64,000 nt of DNA from Chryseotalea sp. WA131a. GTDB lineage: Bacteria > Bacteroidota > Bacteroidia > Cytophagales > Cyclobacteriaceae. Both the position numbers and the translations under genes were made by a program. A model generated the notes under the pieces. It did not search any database. It had not been told where the DNA came from and saw only the letters and a list, made by a program, of their open reading frames with translations. This document shows positions 52,086 through 62,061 of this stretch, in pieces. The stretch covers positions 2,108,001 to 2,172,000 of the forward strand of contig CP073016.1 in NCBI GenBank assembly GCA_025370075.1, read 5' to 3'. How positions within the stretch are numbered: the first letter of the stretch is position 1; the number at the start of each line of letters is the position of its first letter.

Positions 52086-54455
52086 TCAGCCTTCAACTCT
52101 CAGACTTTCTCCAGGATTTTGAATTGCAGCGCGAAAGGAGCGATAAGTCACTGTCAGCAGGGCAATAAGCAAAGAGCCCAACAAAGTCATTATAAAAATT
52201 CCAACTCCAGGTTTCACGCGTTCGGGGAATTCCATAAGCATAGCAATTCCAACAAAATGAGCCAATGGAGATGCTACTACAAAAGCGACTATTATTAAAA
52301 TCGAAGATTCCTTTGTAAACATCATTATTATGTTGGCTACAGTTGCCCCAAACACTTTACGAATACCAATCTCCTTTGTACGTTGAATTGCCATAAAGGA
52401 AACTAAACCATATAAACCCAAGCAGCCAATGAAGATTGCCAAAAATGAAGCTGTGCCTAAAAACGAAAAGATAATATTGTAAAATCCATACTCACGACTT
52501 AATGAATCATCCATAAACTGATATTTGCAGAGGTAGTTGGGATACACGTCTTTCCATGCTTTCTCAATACCTGCCAATGTTTCCGGTATGTTATCTGTGG
52601 AAATATTGATCGCAAGCCCAGTAAACTTTTTCGGGAGATACTGGAAACTAATTGGATCTACTTTAGTGCTCAATGGCTGTGTATAAGAGTCCTTGAGCAC
52701 TCCTCGAATTGTAACCTGTTGATTATTTAATGTGTAGATACTGCCGATGGCTTGTTCGGGATTTTCGATGCCTAAAGTCTTCATCAGGGATTCGTTAATC
52801 AAGACTTCAGAAGATGATTGGATAACTTCAGAAGAAAAGTTCTTCCCTGTCAGCAGTTCGACATTAAAGACATGAACATAGGATGTGTCTATATAACTAA
52901 CAATCCCTGAATGTCGATTCTCTTCATCGTTATAAAATTCAGATGTTTCATTTCCAACATTTCCAAAGCTATGTGTTATCACTCCCTCTACTTTTGTGAG
53001 TTCACGATTCAATTTTTCGTGTTGTTTATTTTCATTACCACGTAAAGCGGGGATAATTACTATAGTTTCAGGGTTGAAACTATATGAACGGTCTTTAAAA
53101 AAATTAATTTGATTAATCATGATGATGGTCACAAGAATCAAAATTTGAGCACCAGCAAATTGACAAATGACTAATCCTCTCCGGATTGAAAGTCCTTTTC
53201 TTTTTCCGCTATAGGTTTGAGATTTTAATGCCAGAACTGGCTTGTATCCTGATAGAATAAAGGCCGGATAAAATCCTGCCAGAATGCTTATGACAACTGT
53301 AATACCAGTGATAAATAATATTGTTGAGGGACTACCTAAGAGATCAAATTGTAAATAATTTCCTCCATAAAGCTCATTCAATTGGATCATTCCTATTCTA
53401 GCAATTACTAATCCGGCCATCATGGCGCACAGGGTTATCACGAAAGCTTCGCTCATGTACTGTACAATTAGATGAACACGACTACTACCCATTGTTTTTC
53501 TTAGCCCAACCTCTTTCGCTCTTTTCAGGGATTGGGCCGTAGCAAGATTCACAAAATTGACACAGGCAATGAAAGCAATCATTCCAGCGATGATCGATAA
53601 AATAACCATCACAGGTACTGGGAAATCATAGTTGAAGCTTGAGTAATCATAATTTCGATCATGATTATCATCCAAAGGCATTAAAAAAAACTCGGTATTT
53701 TTTGCGACATCTCGATCTAAATGTTTTTGGATGATCTTGTCAAGTTGAGGATATATCTGATCTTGTCGGGTATTTTTATCGAACACGATATATGTTGCTC
53801 CAGCACCGATGGTCATCCAGTTGTCTACGGTTTCTGGAATGTAGTTCGCCAACGAAGAATAAGAAATTAAAATACTATAGGGATGATCCGTATTGGTGGG
53901 TGGAGCCTGCACAATCCCTGTAACTGTAAGGGTTAACTTGTTTTCCAATGTAAAGGTACTACCCAGAGCATTGGCACCTCCAAGAAATGTTTCAGCAAAG
54001 GTGTCCGTGACAACAACTGAATTTGGAAAACTCAATGCTTGCTTCTGATTGCCTGCTATCCACTTTACATCAAAAACATTGAAATAATTTTGGTCGGCAA
54101 AGAAAGCGTACTTGTTTTCGAAAAGATTGTCATCTTTTGAAAACTGATAAATTTGTAAACAGTAGACTCCGGTGACTTCCTCCAGTCCTGTAACATCACT
54201 CCGAATAGCTTCAGCGAGAGGAGAATAGTTACATCCATCAAGTCTCCTACCTTGAGCCGTTTGCTGATTTAAGTTTACCCGATAAATCCGGTCAGCCTTG
54301 CCATGATAGTCATCAAACGAAGTTTCATATTTCACAATTACAAAAATCACCATGCAACAAGAGATCCCCAGTGCCAGCCCCAAAACATTTATTGCAGAGT
54401 ATAATCTGTTTCTTTTTAAGTTTCTGATTGCTGATATGAAAAAACTTTTCAACAT
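52086..54455 (-). CDS. MacB/FtsX-type ABC permease
   Basis: 789 residues. A first helix at about 20-42 is followed by a periplasmic core, FtsX bundle 1 (coupling motif VGLRKTMGSS near 320), a second helix and core, then FtsX bundle 2 (EIGIRKVFGA near 690). It lacks the prefix domain of the permease 6511-9132 and has no regulator or ATPase beside it. Single gene of hairpin module 6. Confidence 0.87.
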   Translation of the reverse strand: MLKSFFISAIRNLKRNRLYSAINVLGLALGISCCMVIFVIVKYETSFDDYHGKADRIYRVNLNQQTAQGRRLDGCNYSPLAEAIRSDVTGLEEVTGVYCLQIYQFSKDDNLFENKYAFFADQNYFNVFDVKWIAGNQKQALSFPNSVVVTDTFAETFLGGANALGSTFTLENKLTLTVTGIVQAPPTNTDHPYSILISYSSLANYIPETVDNWMTIGAGATYIVFDKNTRQDQIYPQLDKIIQKHLDRDVAKNTEFFLMPLDDNHDRNYDYSSFNYDFPVPVMVILSIIAGMIAFIACVNFVNLATAQSLKRAKEVGLRKTMGSSRVHLIVQYMSEAFVITLCAMMAGLVIARIGMIQLNELYGGNYLQFDLLGSPSTILFITGITVVISILAGFYPAFILSGYKPVLALKSQTYSGKRKGLSIRRGLVICQFAGAQILILVTIIMINQINFFKDRSYSFNPETIVIIPALRGNENKQHEKLNRELTKVEGVITHSFGNVGNETSEFYNDEENRHSGIVSYIDTSYVHVFNVELLTGKNFSSEVIQSSSEVLINESLMKTLGIENPEQAIGSIYTLNNQQVTIRGVLKDSYTQPLSTKVDPISFQYLPKKFTGLAINISTDNIPETLAGIEKAWKDVYPNYLCKYQFMDDSLSREYGFYNIIFSFLGTASFLAIFIGCLGLYGLVSFMAIQRTKEIGIRKVFGATVANIIMMFTKESSILIIVAFVVASPLAHFVGIAMLMEFPERVKPGVGIFIMTLLGSLLIALLTVTYRSFRAAIQNPGESLRVEG

Positions 54456-54586
54456 AACGGGTCAAGTTTGATGACGATCTTTGTTCCTAATTTAGGGTTT
54501 ATTTTTTTATCTATCTCATAGTTAACTCGCTCTCTGGATCAATCTAATTAGATATCCATTTTGAGTTCTCAGTCGAGGGTGGGCAG

Positions 54587-54646
54587 ATTGGCTCTTTTGC
54601 TTGCTTTGGTGTCGCGCGGGAATGTGTGGCAAGCAAATGTGCCAAT
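54587..54646 (+). repeat. Module hairpin, right (module 6)
   Basis: Arms ATTGGCTCTTTTGCTTGC and GCAAGCAAATGTGCCAAT; loop TTTGGTGTCGCGCGGG. Confidence 0.78.
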
Positions 54647-54679
54647 GTTCGAAGCACCCAATCTGTCCCGCGGCATTGT

Positions 54680-54809
54680 GCATAACGTGAGTATTTGCGT
54701 TCGAGCGGGGCTTCCGAAGCCACGCCTTGTCCCCGACACCGAACGCATTAAAGATACGAAAACGTTGGATTACACGTCAACCCCGCTTGACGCAAATACA
54801 TTGTTGTGT
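54680..54809 (-). other. attC site 64
   Basis: AAC 54684, GTT 54803. Arms as in site 9. Confidence 0.88.
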
Positions 54810-54820
54810 GTAGTGCCGCA

Positions 54821-54997
54821 TTAACTCACTTTTGTTATTGAACGTCTCTTTTGACTTTTTTTAATTCGGTCAATCATTTTTGCTTTCTTTAATTTGTCCG
54901 CCTTAATAAAGTCGCTAATCATTTTTCTTTCTTTCTCTGTCAGTGGTCTAGGGTCAACTACAAAGTCCACGTTTAAAGGTTCTTTAATCAGTCCCAT
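54821..54997 (-). CDS. Small basic protein
   Basis: 58 residues, Lys-rich and helical in its second half (LTEKERKMISDFIKADKLKK then MIDRIKKSQKRRS). It starts 3 bp after the stop of gene 55001-55576, so the two are co-transcribed and probably act together. A small charged partner of a larger enzyme-like protein suggests a two-gene conflict or regulatory unit, but no known toxin-antitoxin family is recognised. Confidence 0.6.
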   Translation of the reverse strand: MGLIKEPLNVDFVVDPRPLTEKERKMISDFIKADKLKKAKMIDRIKKSQKRRSITKVS

Positions 54998-55000
54998 ATG

Positions 55001-55576
55001 TCAGTCGTTAAAGTATTTATCAATAAGTCTTAATGAAGTCTCAGGTGTAATAACCATTAGAGAACCTCCAAAATGGACGGCACCTAATGATTTTATATAA
55101 TGCTCGATTAATTGAGTTTTAGAGTTAAACGAAAGGTATCCACCACCACCTCTTTGGTAGGAGATTCGACAAGCAAAAGCAACTAGATTCCCTGGAACAC
55201 CTAAGTATGCTTTGTCCTTTCCTTTATTGAATGGTGCACTTTCAATTAAGTGCATGTATACATGGTCGTCTCTGAAGGTTATGCTAATCAGTCCTTGGAT
55301 ATTAGTACTTCCTGAAATGGTCAGTTTATAAACCTCTTTTTCAGGAGCCTTAAGCTCTGATTTCCAGTCAAATAACCACCCATTTTTCTTGGTTATTCCC
55401 TTTATTTCGTCTCTTGTCAGTAAGGAAACGTCAGTTTTAAAGCTGTCGCCTGTTTTTACGTTTTCAATCGAATTTGTCAGCTTATCTATAACAAAGTCGA
55501 GGTGGTTAATTTTCAATTTTTTCACTCCACAATTTACAAAATTTTCACCTCTTTTTCGAAAGGACTTAACTGTCAC
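55001..55576 (-). CDS. GNAT-like protein
   Basis: 191 residues, start GTG at 55576 because no ATG is available. The central and C-terminal parts follow the acetyltransferase order: ISITFRDDHVYMHLIESAPF (strands 2-4), LGVPGNLVAFACRISYQRGG, YLSFNSKTQLIEHYIKSLGA (helix and strand 6-7). The acetyl-CoA pyrophosphate loop (R/QxxGxG/A) is not clear, so the assignment is tentative. Forms an operon with the small protein 54821-54997. Confidence 0.6.
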   Translation of the reverse strand: MTVKSFRKRGENFVNCGVKKLKINHLDFVIDKLTNSIENVKTGDSFKTDVSLLTRDEIKGITKKNGWLFDWKSELKAPEKEVYKLTISGSTNIQGLISITFRDDHVYMHLIESAPFNKGKDKAYLGVPGNLVAFACRISYQRGGGGYLSFNSKTQLIEHYIKSLGAVHFGGSLMVITPETSLRLIDKYFND

Positions 55577-55586
55577 GCGGCATTAC

Positions 55587-55755
55587 ACACAACGTTTGGG
55601 TTTGCGAAGTTGCCGGAATAAGAGGGCTTAACAATGGAGCGAAGCGGAATGTTAAGCCCGACCAGTTGCGACCTGTCCCGCGACACAATGTAAATAAAGA
55701 AAATGAAAGTAATGAGGACACCGATCCCGGCAATTGCGCAAACCTTTTGTTGGCA
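55587..55755 (-). other. attC site 65, long variant
   Basis: AAC 55591, GTT 55749 (158 bp apart, against 116-122 elsewhere). Arms TTTGGGTTTGCGAAGTTGCCG and CGGCAATTGCGCAAACC. The extra length holds a perfect inverted repeat, GGGCTTAACA 55624-55633 and TGTTAAGCCC 55650-55659. Confidence 0.82.
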
Positions 55756-55889
55756 GTAGTAGGGCCCTTCTCCTCACTTCATTCGTAGCCTTGTCTTTCG
55801 TCAACCGTTAATGTTACACCTCTCTTTATAATTCAGTCGTGCGGTGGGGCATTTCTCAATGACTACTTTCTCAACTTACACTGCACTGA

Positions 55890-55947
55890 GCACACTCTTT
55901 GCCTGGCTTGGATGTGGGTTGCAAGCGCGGCCTGGCAATGTGTGTGC
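55890..55947 (+). repeat. Module hairpin, left (module 7)
   Basis: Arms GCACACTCTTTGCCTGGC and GCCTGGCAATGTGTGTGC; loop TTGGATGTGGG...AAGCGCG. From here to 56160 no gene is seen. Confidence 0.76.
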
Positions 55948-56160
55948 GACTTCGTAGCTAACACTTTTGGTTTCTTATAGGAAACTTCTGTGTCAATAGT
56001 CAATGATAGGTATTTTGTCCTTTGTTTGAAAGTCGACTCAGTAAATTTTTGACTACTTGGCCACCTGTCGGTTTTGTTGGCGAGTCCAGATTAAGTTTTG
56101 AATTTACTCTTGATAAACCTTAACTTAGTGACATTAATAATCTTTTTAAATTTCAATGTT

Positions 56161-58581
56161 ATGATTTTTGATTATTTGATTACGCTTTTCAGACATTTAA
56201 GAAAACATTGGAATACTGCAGTCATAAACATCTTAAGTTATGGATTGGGGATTGCAACCTGTCTTATTCTCGCGCAACGTATAACGTACGATACGAGCTA
56301 TGATAAATTTTACAATGGCTATGAAAGCATTTATAGAATTACCCTCGACAATTATTATAGTGGCATTTACCAGAATTCTACAGCTCATACTTTTGTTCCT
56401 TTGGGCTTTGAATTGAAAGCTAAATATCCTGAGGTGCAGGAGTTCACTACCATAGACGACCGCGCGAATGACGTTGTTTCCGTTGGAGATGAGATCTATT
56501 TAGAAAAGCATATCATCGCTGCGGATGTCAATTACTTTAAAGTTTTCCCGCACGACATGATGGTTGGCAGTACGGAGGTCGTGAGTCCCAACGATGTTTT
56601 TATATCCGAGAGAACTGCAGCTAAATTTTTTGATGATGGCAATCCCATTGGAAATACAATGAAGATCTACTCAAGTCTTTATACGATAAAGGGGGTATTC
56701 AGAAATTTACCTGCCAATACTCACATGAAATTTGATATCGTTCTGATTCCACCCGTCAGAGAATCTAACGATTGGAATGTCTCTTACATGTACACGTATA
56801 TTAAATTGAAAGGCGATGCTAAATCATTTAATGAAAAACTGGAAAGTTTTAGTAAAGAATACTCCCAGCTAGCTGACTCACAAACCGAAGGCGACTATAC
56901 ATTCAAAGCGAAAGCTCAACCCTTATCGAGTATTCATCTCGAATCACACTTGTCGGATGAACTGGAAATAAATGGAAAGATGGAGGATGTCTATATTCTG
57001 CTGGCCATCGCCATCATGATCCTTGCCATTACTTGCTTTAACTATATTAACATCACGACCACCCTGAACGCATCCAGGGCGAAGGAGGCATTTATACGAA
57101 AGATTCATGGCGCGTCTTCCCGCCATTCTATCGTGCAACACATCACTGAATCCCTTGTTCTCAATTTATTTGGATTCGTAGTAGCGATATTGTTTCTGAT
57201 CGGTTTTATTAATTGGGATGATACCTTTAGTTCGTCATTTGTAGGGATCGAATGGACCAACTCTGTACATTACTCCATGCTGGCGATACTATTTTCCCTG
57301 GCACTTATTCTTTCTGGCGTACTGCCCGCTTTATTCTTCGCTTATAACATCCGGTCACGATCTATACATAAGACTTCTTTGACGAATAATATAAACACCA
57401 GTTTTGTCAGAAACATGGCTTTTGTGCAATTCATGATTTCGTTCATTCTTATATCCGGAGCGCTTGTCGTATTAAGACAATTAAAGTTTATGAAAGAAGG
57501 TGATTTGGGTTTTACTGACAAAGGAGTGATTGCAGTGGAGATAAGTCCCTTAGCCTACCGAAGAAATGAAATTCACTTTCAGAAATTAAAAGACGATTTG
57601 GAGAAAGATGCCTCCATTGAAAATGTTTCTTTTTCACGCACAGTACCTGGAGAAGATTTGATTGTTAGTTCCGTTCGAGTGACAGACGAACCCATGGAAA
57701 ATACCCAAAGCTGCAATATGGAAATTGCCACATCAGATTATTTCAATATTTACGGAATCGACATAATAGCTGGTAGAGCATTCTCGGAGTATCGCGCTGC
57801 TGATGAAAATACGATATTGATCAATGAGTCACTGGCGCGAAAATTAGACAAACTCAATTTTAAAAACATTGTCGGGAAAGTGGTTACAGTTGATTATGCG
57901 CGCAGGTCTGTCAATTTTACCGTGGCTGGAGTTGTTAAGGATTACTATCATGCTTCCAAGAAACGAGAGGTTCTGCCTATGCTATTTATACCGCTCAAAC
58001 ATTCAGGTGGCGTAGCCAGAATCTCAATAAAGACGAGCAGTATCAGAGAGGGTAATTTGAAGTCTACAGAAGAATTAGTTCGAAAAGTCTTAAAAGAAAA
58101 TTTAACAGAAGCTAATTCAGGTAGGGGCTTAGATGTAGGGTTTGGAGTTATTGACGTGGAGCTAAATTATAATAAACAGTACAGTGGTGAGGAGCAGTTT
58201 TCAAAATTTGTAAATGTATTATCCGTACTGGCAATTTTGATGGCCGGTGTGGGTTTCTTCAGTTTAGCGTCCACAACGATAAGAAAAAGAACGAAGGAAA
58301 TAGCCATACGAAAAGTCCATGGAGCTAAGGTTGAGGACGTATCTTTTATCTTGTTCGGCTATTTTCTCAAACTTGCAGGTGTGGCTTTTATAGTTTCATT
58401 GCCCATCAGCTACTTTTTAGTTCAGGATTGGCTCAATGACTTTCCACTTAGAATTGATATTGATTCATGGTTTGTTCTTTGGCCTTTAATCATAACAACT
58501 AGTTTAGTTTTATTATCCGTAAGCTATCACGTATTGAAAGTCGTTATTATTAACCCTGTAGAGCATTTAAGAAATGAGTAA
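56161..58581 (+). CDS. MacB/FtsX-type ABC permease, plus strand
   Basis: 806 residues from the ATG before IFDYLITLFRHLRKHWNTAV, the usual start for this family; the frame is open further up from a TTG. Same two-module architecture as the other permeases, with divergent coupling motifs AFIRKIHGAS (near 320) and EIAIRKVHGAK (near 720). No ATPase nearby. It is the only permease facing right, yet the flanking hairpins keep their usual orientation, so hairpin direction does not depend on gene direction. Confidence 0.86.
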   Translation: MIFDYLITLFRHLRKHWNTAVINILSYGLGIATCLILAQRITYDTSYDKFYNGYESIYRITLDNYYSGIYQNSTAHTFVPLGFELKAKYPEVQEFTTIDDRANDVVSVGDEIYLEKHIIAADVNYFKVFPHDMMVGSTEVVSPNDVFISERTAAKFFDDGNPIGNTMKIYSSLYTIKGVFRNLPANTHMKFDIVLIPPVRESNDWNVSYMYTYIKLKGDAKSFNEKLESFSKEYSQLADSQTEGDYTFKAKAQPLSSIHLESHLSDELEINGKMEDVYILLAIAIMILAITCFNYINITTTLNASRAKEAFIRKIHGASSRHSIVQHITESLVLNLFGFVVAILFLIGFINWDDTFSSSFVGIEWTNSVHYSMLAILFSLALILSGVLPALFFAYNIRSRSIHKTSLTNNINTSFVRNMAFVQFMISFILISGALVVLRQLKFMKEGDLGFTDKGVIAVEISPLAYRRNEIHFQKLKDDLEKDASIENVSFSRTVPGEDLIVSSVRVTDEPMENTQSCNMEIATSDYFNIYGIDIIAGRAFSEYRAADENTILINESLARKLDKLNFKNIVGKVVTVDYARRSVNFTVAGVVKDYYHASKKREVLPMLFIPLKHSGGVARISIKTSSIREGNLKSTEELVRKVLKENLTEANSGRGLDVGFGVIDVELNYNKQYSGEEQFSKFVNVLSVLAILMAGVGFFSLASTTIRKRTKEIAIRKVHGAKVEDVSFILFGYFLKLAGVAFIVSLPISYFLVQDWLNDFPLRIDIDSWFVLWPLIITTSLVLLSVSYHVLKVVIINPVEHLRNE

Positions 58582-58618
58582 TTACAATCATTCGACCGTT
58601 ATCTGCTGTGCGCTGGGG

Positions 58619-58681
58619 ATTTGGCTCTTGCTATAGCTTTGGTGTCGCGGTGGGTTTGTGTGGCTATGGCATGTGCCAAAT
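58619..58681 (+). repeat. Module hairpin, right (module 7)
   Basis: Arms ATTTGGCTCTTGCTATAGC and GGCTATGGCATGTGCCAAAT; loop TTTGGTGTCGCGGTGGG. Downstream, 58682-58864 is GTC-rich and gene-less. Confidence 0.78.
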
Positions 58682-58864
58682 GCACGGGGTAATCGATGGG
58701 AACTCTTCAAAGAAATGCGAAGGGTCGGCTGTTTTAATTTTTACTGCCCCCGTTATGTTTTTTAAAAGTCCAAGTTGTCCCGAAGTCGTTCAATTGTCCA
58801 CGTGGGAAATCTTTGTTAGTAGAATGTCGCCCGTTAGATGACCAAATTGTCCGGGCCCTATTAC

Positions 58865-58995
58865 TGCCAACGTTTGTGTTTCTGCAGTGGTGCCTTTCCG
58901 AAGCCGCGTCCTGTCCCACGAAACGAAAACGTTGAACGAAGATAGAACTTTAAACCAACTCGTCACGGCACCATTGCAGAAACATTTTGTTGTGT
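58865..58995 (-). other. attC site 66
   Basis: AAC 58869, GTT 58989. GTTTGTGTTTCTGCAGTGGTG arm. Confidence 0.88.
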
Positions 58996-59021
58996 GTAGT
59001 ACCCGCCATGCTCCGCACTGA

Positions 59022-59077
59022 GCACTCTTGCACAAGCTTTGGATGCGTGTCAGCACGTGTGGCTTGGGCAAGTGTGC
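59022..59077 (+). repeat. Module hairpin, left (module 8)
   Basis: Arms GCACTCTTGCACAAGC and GGCTTGGGCAAGTGTGC; loop TTTGGATGCGTG...CACGTGT. Confidence 0.74.
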
Positions 59078-59084
59078 GGTTGGA

Positions 59085-61499
59085 TTATTCATGTCTCAAT
59101 GAGTCCACGGGATTAGCTCTTGCAGCTTTGATTGACTGATATCCAACCGTAAGCCAAGCGATTGCGATGGCAGATACACCAGCACCGACAAAAATAAATT
59201 GATTAATGTTCACACGGTAAGCGAATTCATTCAACCACTGAGACGATGCCCACCAACTTAGCACAGCCGAAGGTATAAACGCAATAACCACGAGCACAAT
59301 AAATTCTTTCGTCAGCATCATTGAAAGCGAGCCCACCGATGCGCCCAGTATTTTACGTATGCCGATCTCTTTGGTGCGCTGTTCTGCCGTGAATGCGGCA
59401 AGCGCGAACAAACCAAGGCAAGCAATGAAAATGGCCAAGCCTGAGAATACGCTCAACACTTGACCCATCCGAAGCTCCGAACGAAAAAGTTTGTCAAAAT
59501 TTTCATCCATGAAAGAATACTCGAATGGTTCGGAGCCGGCATATTGCTTCCAGAGTTTTGAGGTGTTGTCTATCAATGTTTGGGCATTGCCTTCGTAGCG
59601 CACCATCATGTTTGCCGCAGAGAAAGGCCATGGAAAAATAGCTAACGGTCGCACTTTGTCGTGGTAGCTTTCAAAATTAAAATCTTTCATAATGCCGATA
59701 ACGTGCGCTGGAACGAAGGAACCATTTGGACTATGAAGAATCTCTTGCCCTTCTGCCTTATCAAATCCAAATTCCTTTGCGGCTGCTTCGTTGATAACCA
59801 CCGCGGTAGAATCAGCCAGAAAGTCCTTTGAAAAATAACGGCCATCCTTCATCTCAAACTTCATCACATCTTGAAAGTCAAAATCGGCTCGATAAACTCC
59901 AACAAAATGATCTCCAGATGATCTGGCAGAGCGCATCACACCAGGGCTGTAAACTCCTGGAAATTTGTTGACGGTAAAACTGACTTTTGATACTCCCGAT
60001 TGCTGAGCAATTGCATTGCGAAAGGCCTCCCCATTTTTGCCAAGTCGATCACCAGCTTCAATCACCAACACATTTTTCTTGTCCATGCCCATTTGTTGTT
60101 GTTGCATGAAATTGATTTGAGCATAAACAACCAAAGTGAAGATGATGAGGAAAATAGAAATAGCAAATTGAAACACTACCAACGTGCTACGGATGCCTTT
60201 GCTCTTGAGCCCTGAGGTAACTTTCCCCTTCAGCACTTCAACTGGACTAAATGAGGTAAGGTAAAATGCTGGATAGCTTCCTGCAAGCAAACCAACAATC
60301 AACAACATAATTCCAGCCCCCAACATAAATTTAATATCCAGTAAATGGATCATCGACAAGTCTTTTCCAGAAAGTATATTGAAAGCAGGCAGCAAAAAGT
60401 AGCAAAGCATTATGGCCAAGGCAACAGCCACCAAACTGTAGAGCATCGACTCAGCAAGAAATTGCCAGATCATCTGGCTGCGAAGCGAGCCCAAGGTTTT
60501 GCGCAAGCCGACTTCCTTTGCGCGACCGGCAGATTGCGCAGTGGACATGTTCATGAAATTGATGCAGGCGATAGCTACGATAAAAATGCCTATGCCGCCA
60601 AAGATGTAAATGTACATCATGTTCCCACTGGGCTCTATATCAAACTGCGAAGTTGACCTCAAATGGATATCAGTGATTTTTGTAGCGTAGAAACTATAGA
60701 TTCCCCCAGACTTACGAACCTGATCCAAGCTGTTGCCTAAAAATTTCTGCAGTTCAGGGGTTACATATTTAGTCACTATGTTTTCAAATTTTTTCTCGAC
60801 CTCAGAAACGGGCGTGTTTTTCTGCAACAGAAAGTAAGTGTATACACCACTGTTAAGCCACGCGTTTAATTTGAAGTAATTATCCGGCCCGTCAGCCGAA
60901 ACCAATACGTCAAAACTAAAATGTGAGTTGCTAGGGCAATCGGCTGCTACACCAGTCACTTTATAGGTCGCCTTGTATTCACCCTCACCGATGATGACTA
61001 TTTTTTCAAGTGGGTTTTCATCACCGAATAATTTGCGCGCTGTCTTCTCGGTAAGCACAATTGAGTTAGGCTCTTTCAAGGCGGTTCTGGCATTCCCAGA
61101 AATGAGTTTAAAGGAGAAGAATTCAAAAAAGTTGCTTTCCGTAAAAAACACTTTATACTCGGTGGTTGACTTTTCCTGATAATGTATGTCTAGTTTCAAC
61201 CAAGGACTCATCCTCACGGTGGACTCCACTTCAGGTATTTCTGCCATCATCGCATCTGCTAAGGGTGGGCAAACAGATGTCCTCCTCACATCTCGCTCGC
61301 CAAACTTCTCGTGCAGCCCAACTTGGTACATCCGATCGGCATTCGCGTGAAAACGATCGTAACTAAATTCATCAATCACATACAAGGCAATGAGTAAACA
61401 AGCCGTTATGCCGGCAGTCATACCTAATATATTGATGCCGGCAAAAAACTTTCGCTTACGAATGTTGCGGATGGCAATGGTGATATAGTTCTTAAGCAT
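59085..61499 (-). CDS. MacB/FtsX-type ABC permease
   Basis: 804 residues. First helix at about 21-43 (ILGMTAGITACLLIALYVID), periplasmic core, FtsX bundle 1 with VGLRKTLGSL (near 325), second core, and bundle 2 with EIGIRKILGAS (near 705). The C-terminus ARANPVDSLRHE is typical of the family. No ATPase partner; single gene of hairpin module 8, whose left hairpin ends 8 bp from the stop codon. Confidence 0.88.
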   Translation of the reverse strand: MLKNYITIAIRNIRKRKFFAGINILGMTAGITACLLIALYVIDEFSYDRFHANADRMYQVGLHEKFGERDVRRTSVCPPLADAMMAEIPEVESTVRMSPWLKLDIHYQEKSTTEYKVFFTESNFFEFFSFKLISGNARTALKEPNSIVLTEKTARKLFGDENPLEKIVIIGEGEYKATYKVTGVAADCPSNSHFSFDVLVSADGPDNYFKLNAWLNSGVYTYFLLQKNTPVSEVEKKFENIVTKYVTPELQKFLGNSLDQVRKSGGIYSFYATKITDIHLRSTSQFDIEPSGNMMYIYIFGGIGIFIVAIACINFMNMSTAQSAGRAKEVGLRKTLGSLRSQMIWQFLAESMLYSLVAVALAIMLCYFLLPAFNILSGKDLSMIHLLDIKFMLGAGIMLLIVGLLAGSYPAFYLTSFSPVEVLKGKVTSGLKSKGIRSTLVVFQFAISIFLIIFTLVVYAQINFMQQQQMGMDKKNVLVIEAGDRLGKNGEAFRNAIAQQSGVSKVSFTVNKFPGVYSPGVMRSARSSGDHFVGVYRADFDFQDVMKFEMKDGRYFSKDFLADSTAVVINEAAAKEFGFDKAEGQEILHSPNGSFVPAHVIGIMKDFNFESYHDKVRPLAIFPWPFSAANMMVRYEGNAQTLIDNTSKLWKQYAGSEPFEYSFMDENFDKLFRSELRMGQVLSVFSGLAIFIACLGLFALAAFTAEQRTKEIGIRKILGASVGSLSMMLTKEFIVLVVIAFIPSAVLSWWASSQWLNEFAYRVNINQFIFVGAGVSAIAIAWLTVGYQSIKAARANPVDSLRHE

Positions 61500-61821
61500 G
61501 TCCTATTTTTTTTTAAGTGTCAGCTCAAAGATTAAAGCCAATAAAGCTACAACTCTTTTGTTTCTAACTTAGTAAATCGCTCGTAAAAAAATGTAAACGA
61601 AATGTAAATTCTGTTTTTACTCTTCAAAATTTATGAGTTGTCAGCGGGCTAGAAATTTGTCCACCGTGGTAAATTGTCTGCGGACATGTTTTTGAATTTA
61701 GTCTTGAGTTTTCTTTTCTTTCACTGTCAGCCAAACTGAAATTTGTCCGCGAACCGAAATTGATTTCTCTCGCCTTGCTTTTCAGTCCCCGGTTTTGTCG
61801 GGAAGTCGCGGGTGGGAGAGG
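61500..61821. other. Gene-less upstream region of module 8
   Basis: An A/T-rich first 120 bp that may hold the permease promoter, then 200 bp rich in GTC (TTGTCAGCGGG, TTGTCCACCG, CTGTCAGCC, TTGTCCGCG). No gene seen. Confidence 0.4.
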
Positions 61822-61881
61822 CAGGCTCTTTTGCATTGCTTTGGTTTGAGTGTCGGATGTGTGGCAATGCAAATGTGCCTG
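61822..61881 (+). repeat. Module hairpin, right (module 8)
   Basis: Arms CAGGCTCTTTTGCATTGC and GGCAATGCAAATGTGCCTG; loop TTTGGTTTGAGTGTCGG. Confidence 0.78.
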
Positions 61882-61922
61882 ACTGTGCGCAATGAAACTC
61901 TACTTTGTCGGGCGGGTATTAC

Positions 61923-62052
61923 ACACAACGTGAGTATTTGCGGTCGAGCGGGGCTTCCGAAGCCACGCGCTGTCCCCGACACCGAACGCAATAAAGATAC
62001 GAAAACCTTGGATTACGCGTCAACCCCGCTTGACGCAAATACATTGTTGTGC
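61923..62052 (-). other. attC site 67
   Basis: AAC 61927, GTT 62046. Arms GTATTTGCGGTCGAGCGGGG and CCCCGCTTGACGCAAATAC. Confidence 0.88.
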
Positions 62053-62061
62053 GTCCGTAGT

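Noticed and set aside
6370..61881. Module hairpins as Rho-independent terminators
   Set aside because: No U-tract follows, the loop is long and conserved, and copies lie upstream as well as downstream of genes in fixed orientation.
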